From assembly GCA_012513625.1 (NCBI GenBank), contig JAAZBW010000186.1:1-6527 (forward strand): a DNA stretch of 6,527 bases, read 5' to 3'. The stretch comes from Actinomycetales bacterium. GTDB taxonomy: Bacteria > Actinomycetota > Actinomycetes > Actinomycetales > Actinomycetaceae. Below, one piece after another: positions 5,697-6,527 of this stretch. The stretch's first letter is position 1. Each line of letters begins with the position of its first letter. The notes beneath the pieces were generated by a model. The model searched no databases and was not told where the DNA came from. It saw only the letters and a program-made list of their open reading frames with translations. The position numbers and the translations under genes were made by a program.

Positions 5697-6461
5697 TCAG
5701 CGTTCCCGGAGCGACTTCCCGTCCTCGAGCACGCGCTCGGACTCGTTCGGGAAGAGGAAGCGGTACGTGGCACCCGCGATCGCCGCGCCCACAAGTGGGG
5801 CCACGATGAACGCCCACACCTGGCCGAGCGCCTCGCCCCCCGCGAACCACGCCACGCCGAGCGAGCGCGCGGGGTTCACGGAGGTGTTGGAGATCGGGAT
5901 TGAGACGAGGTGGATGAGCGTGAGCGAGAGGCCGATCGCGATGGGGGCGAAGCCGGCCGGGGCGCGGCCGTCCGTGGCGCCGAGGATCACGTAGAGGAAG
6001 ATCGCGGTGAGCACGATCTCCGCCACGAGCACCGCCATCAGGGAGTAGCCGTCCGGGGAGCGCTCGGCGTAGCCGTTGGTGGCGAAACCACTGGCCACGG
6101 CGTCGAAGCCCTCCCGGCCGGAGGCGATGAGGTACAGCACCGCACCGGCCACGGAGGCGCCCACCACCTGGATGAGCATGTAGGGGCCCACGGCCTTGCC
6201 CTCCACGCGGCCCGCGAGGAAGGCGCCGAGGGTGACGGCGGGGTTGAAGTGCCCACCGGAGATGTGGCCCACGGCGTAGGCCATGGCGAGCACGGTCAGG
6301 CCGAAGGCGAGGGAGACGCCCACGAAGCCGATGCCCATGTTGACGCCCGCCTCCGTGTCCATGACCTGGGCGGCGAAGATGGCGGAGCCGGCTCCGCCGA
6401 AGACGAGGACGAAGGTGCCGAGGAACTCTGCGAAGAGCCGCACCGCGAACTTGGAGTGCAT
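5697..6461 (-). CDS. aqpZ: AqpZ-type aquaporin (water channel)
   Basis: This 254-residue MIP-family membrane protein has six predicted membrane helices and both half-helix pore motifs: GGHFNPAVTLG (NPA at 73-75) and NTSVNPARSLG (NPA at 196-198). The segments GIGFVGVSLAFGLTVLAMAY and LIHLVSIPISNTSVNPAR match E. coli AqpZ almost residue for residue. They supply the narrow aromatic/arginine filter Phe46, His184, Thr193 and Arg199. This combination marks water-selective channels; glycerol facilitators lack the His. The product is expected to be a tetramer in the cytoplasmic membrane carrying water in osmotic adjustment. The loop of about residues 114-140 and the charged C-terminal tail NESERVLEDGKSLRER make it somewhat longer than E. 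coli AqpZ. The ATG at 6461 has AGAAGGA eight bases upstream. It seems to be transcribed alone or with genes beyond the right edge. Confidence 0.96.
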   Translation of the reverse strand: MHSKFAVRLFAEFLGTFVLVFGGAGSAIFAAQVMDTEAGVNMGIGFVGVSLAFGLTVLAMAYAVGHISGGHFNPAVTLGAFLAGRVEGKAVGPYMLIQVVGASVAGAVLYLIASGREGFDAVASGFATNGYAERSPDGYSLMAVLVAEIVLTAIFLYVILGATDGRAPAGFAPIAIGLSLTLIHLVSIPISNTSVNPARSLGVAWFAGGEALGQVWAFIVAPLVGAAIAGATYRFLFPNESERVLEDGKSLRER

Positions 6462-6505
6462 GTGTCCGTTCCTTCTGAGAGGTGACTGGGAGTCGCGCCG
6501 GTCAT

Positions 6506-6520
6506 CGGCAGGTCCTGCCG
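6506..6520. repeat. 15-base palindrome upstream of aqpZ
   Basis: CGGCAGG and CCTGCCG are perfect seven-base inverted arms around one central T, 45 to 59 bases before the aquaporin start. It could be an operator for aqpZ or, folded as a five-pair stem with a five-base loop, the remnant of a terminator of a gene beyond the right edge. No U-tract follows. Confidence 0.4.
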
Positions 6521-6527
6521 GAAGGGC

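Noticed and set aside
5691..5705. GAAC-N7-GTTC near the aquaporin stop as a possible LexA box.
   Set aside because: Actinobacterial LexA sites have four bases between GAAC and GTTC; the spacing here is seven and the site lies at the end of a gene rather than at a promoter.

Overview
The window is GC-rich (roughly two thirds G+C by eye) with strong G/C bias at third codon positions, GTG starts used beside ATG, and one start that looks leaderless. Together with gene content this suggests a high-GC actinobacterium, perhaps in the Micrococcales; the genus cannot be told from the sequence. All seven recognisable genes lie on the minus strand, so the window reads right to left. No rRNA, tRNA, CRISPR array or insertion sequence is visible.

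Right part (about 5089-6527): an AqpZ-type water channel with a good ribosome binding site and a palindrome upstream, then a 173-base gap with two small inverted repeats, then a 144-residue protein I do not recognise. Middle (3256-4952): a complete RtcB-type RNA ligase on a GTG start behind a strong Shine-Dalgarno sequence, followed after 65 bases by a second unrecognised 144-residue protein with a Cys-Asp-Cys-Asp-Gly motif.

Left part (1-3199): a tight operon of at least four genes, running off the left edge. In order of transcription it holds a threonine-synthase-like PLP enzyme (fold type II), a YheO/DauR-type PAS-HTH regulator, an ornithine cyclodeaminase/mu-crystallin family enzyme, and a D-serine dehydratase/D-threonine aldolase-like PLP enzyme (fold type III, truncated). 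Junctions are GTGA, a 17-base overlap and ATGA, so the genes are probably translationally coupled. A candidate promoter ends six bases before the first ATG and is packed with TGGACA/TGTCTA half-sites, a plausible operator for the regulator encoded in the same operon.

The most interesting idea is that this operon is an amino-acid pathway not described in this form. The three enzyme folds (type II lyase, OCD-like reductase, type III aldolase/dehydratase) are the same three used by BhcB, BhcD and BhcC of the proteobacterial beta-hydroxyaspartate cycle. Here, however, the lyase is a ThrC paralog without zinc-ribbon cysteines, and the regulator belongs to the D-arginine-responsive DauR family rather than the IclR family of BhcR. 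A pathway for a D- or beta-hydroxy amino acid fits the gene set; the substrate is unknown.
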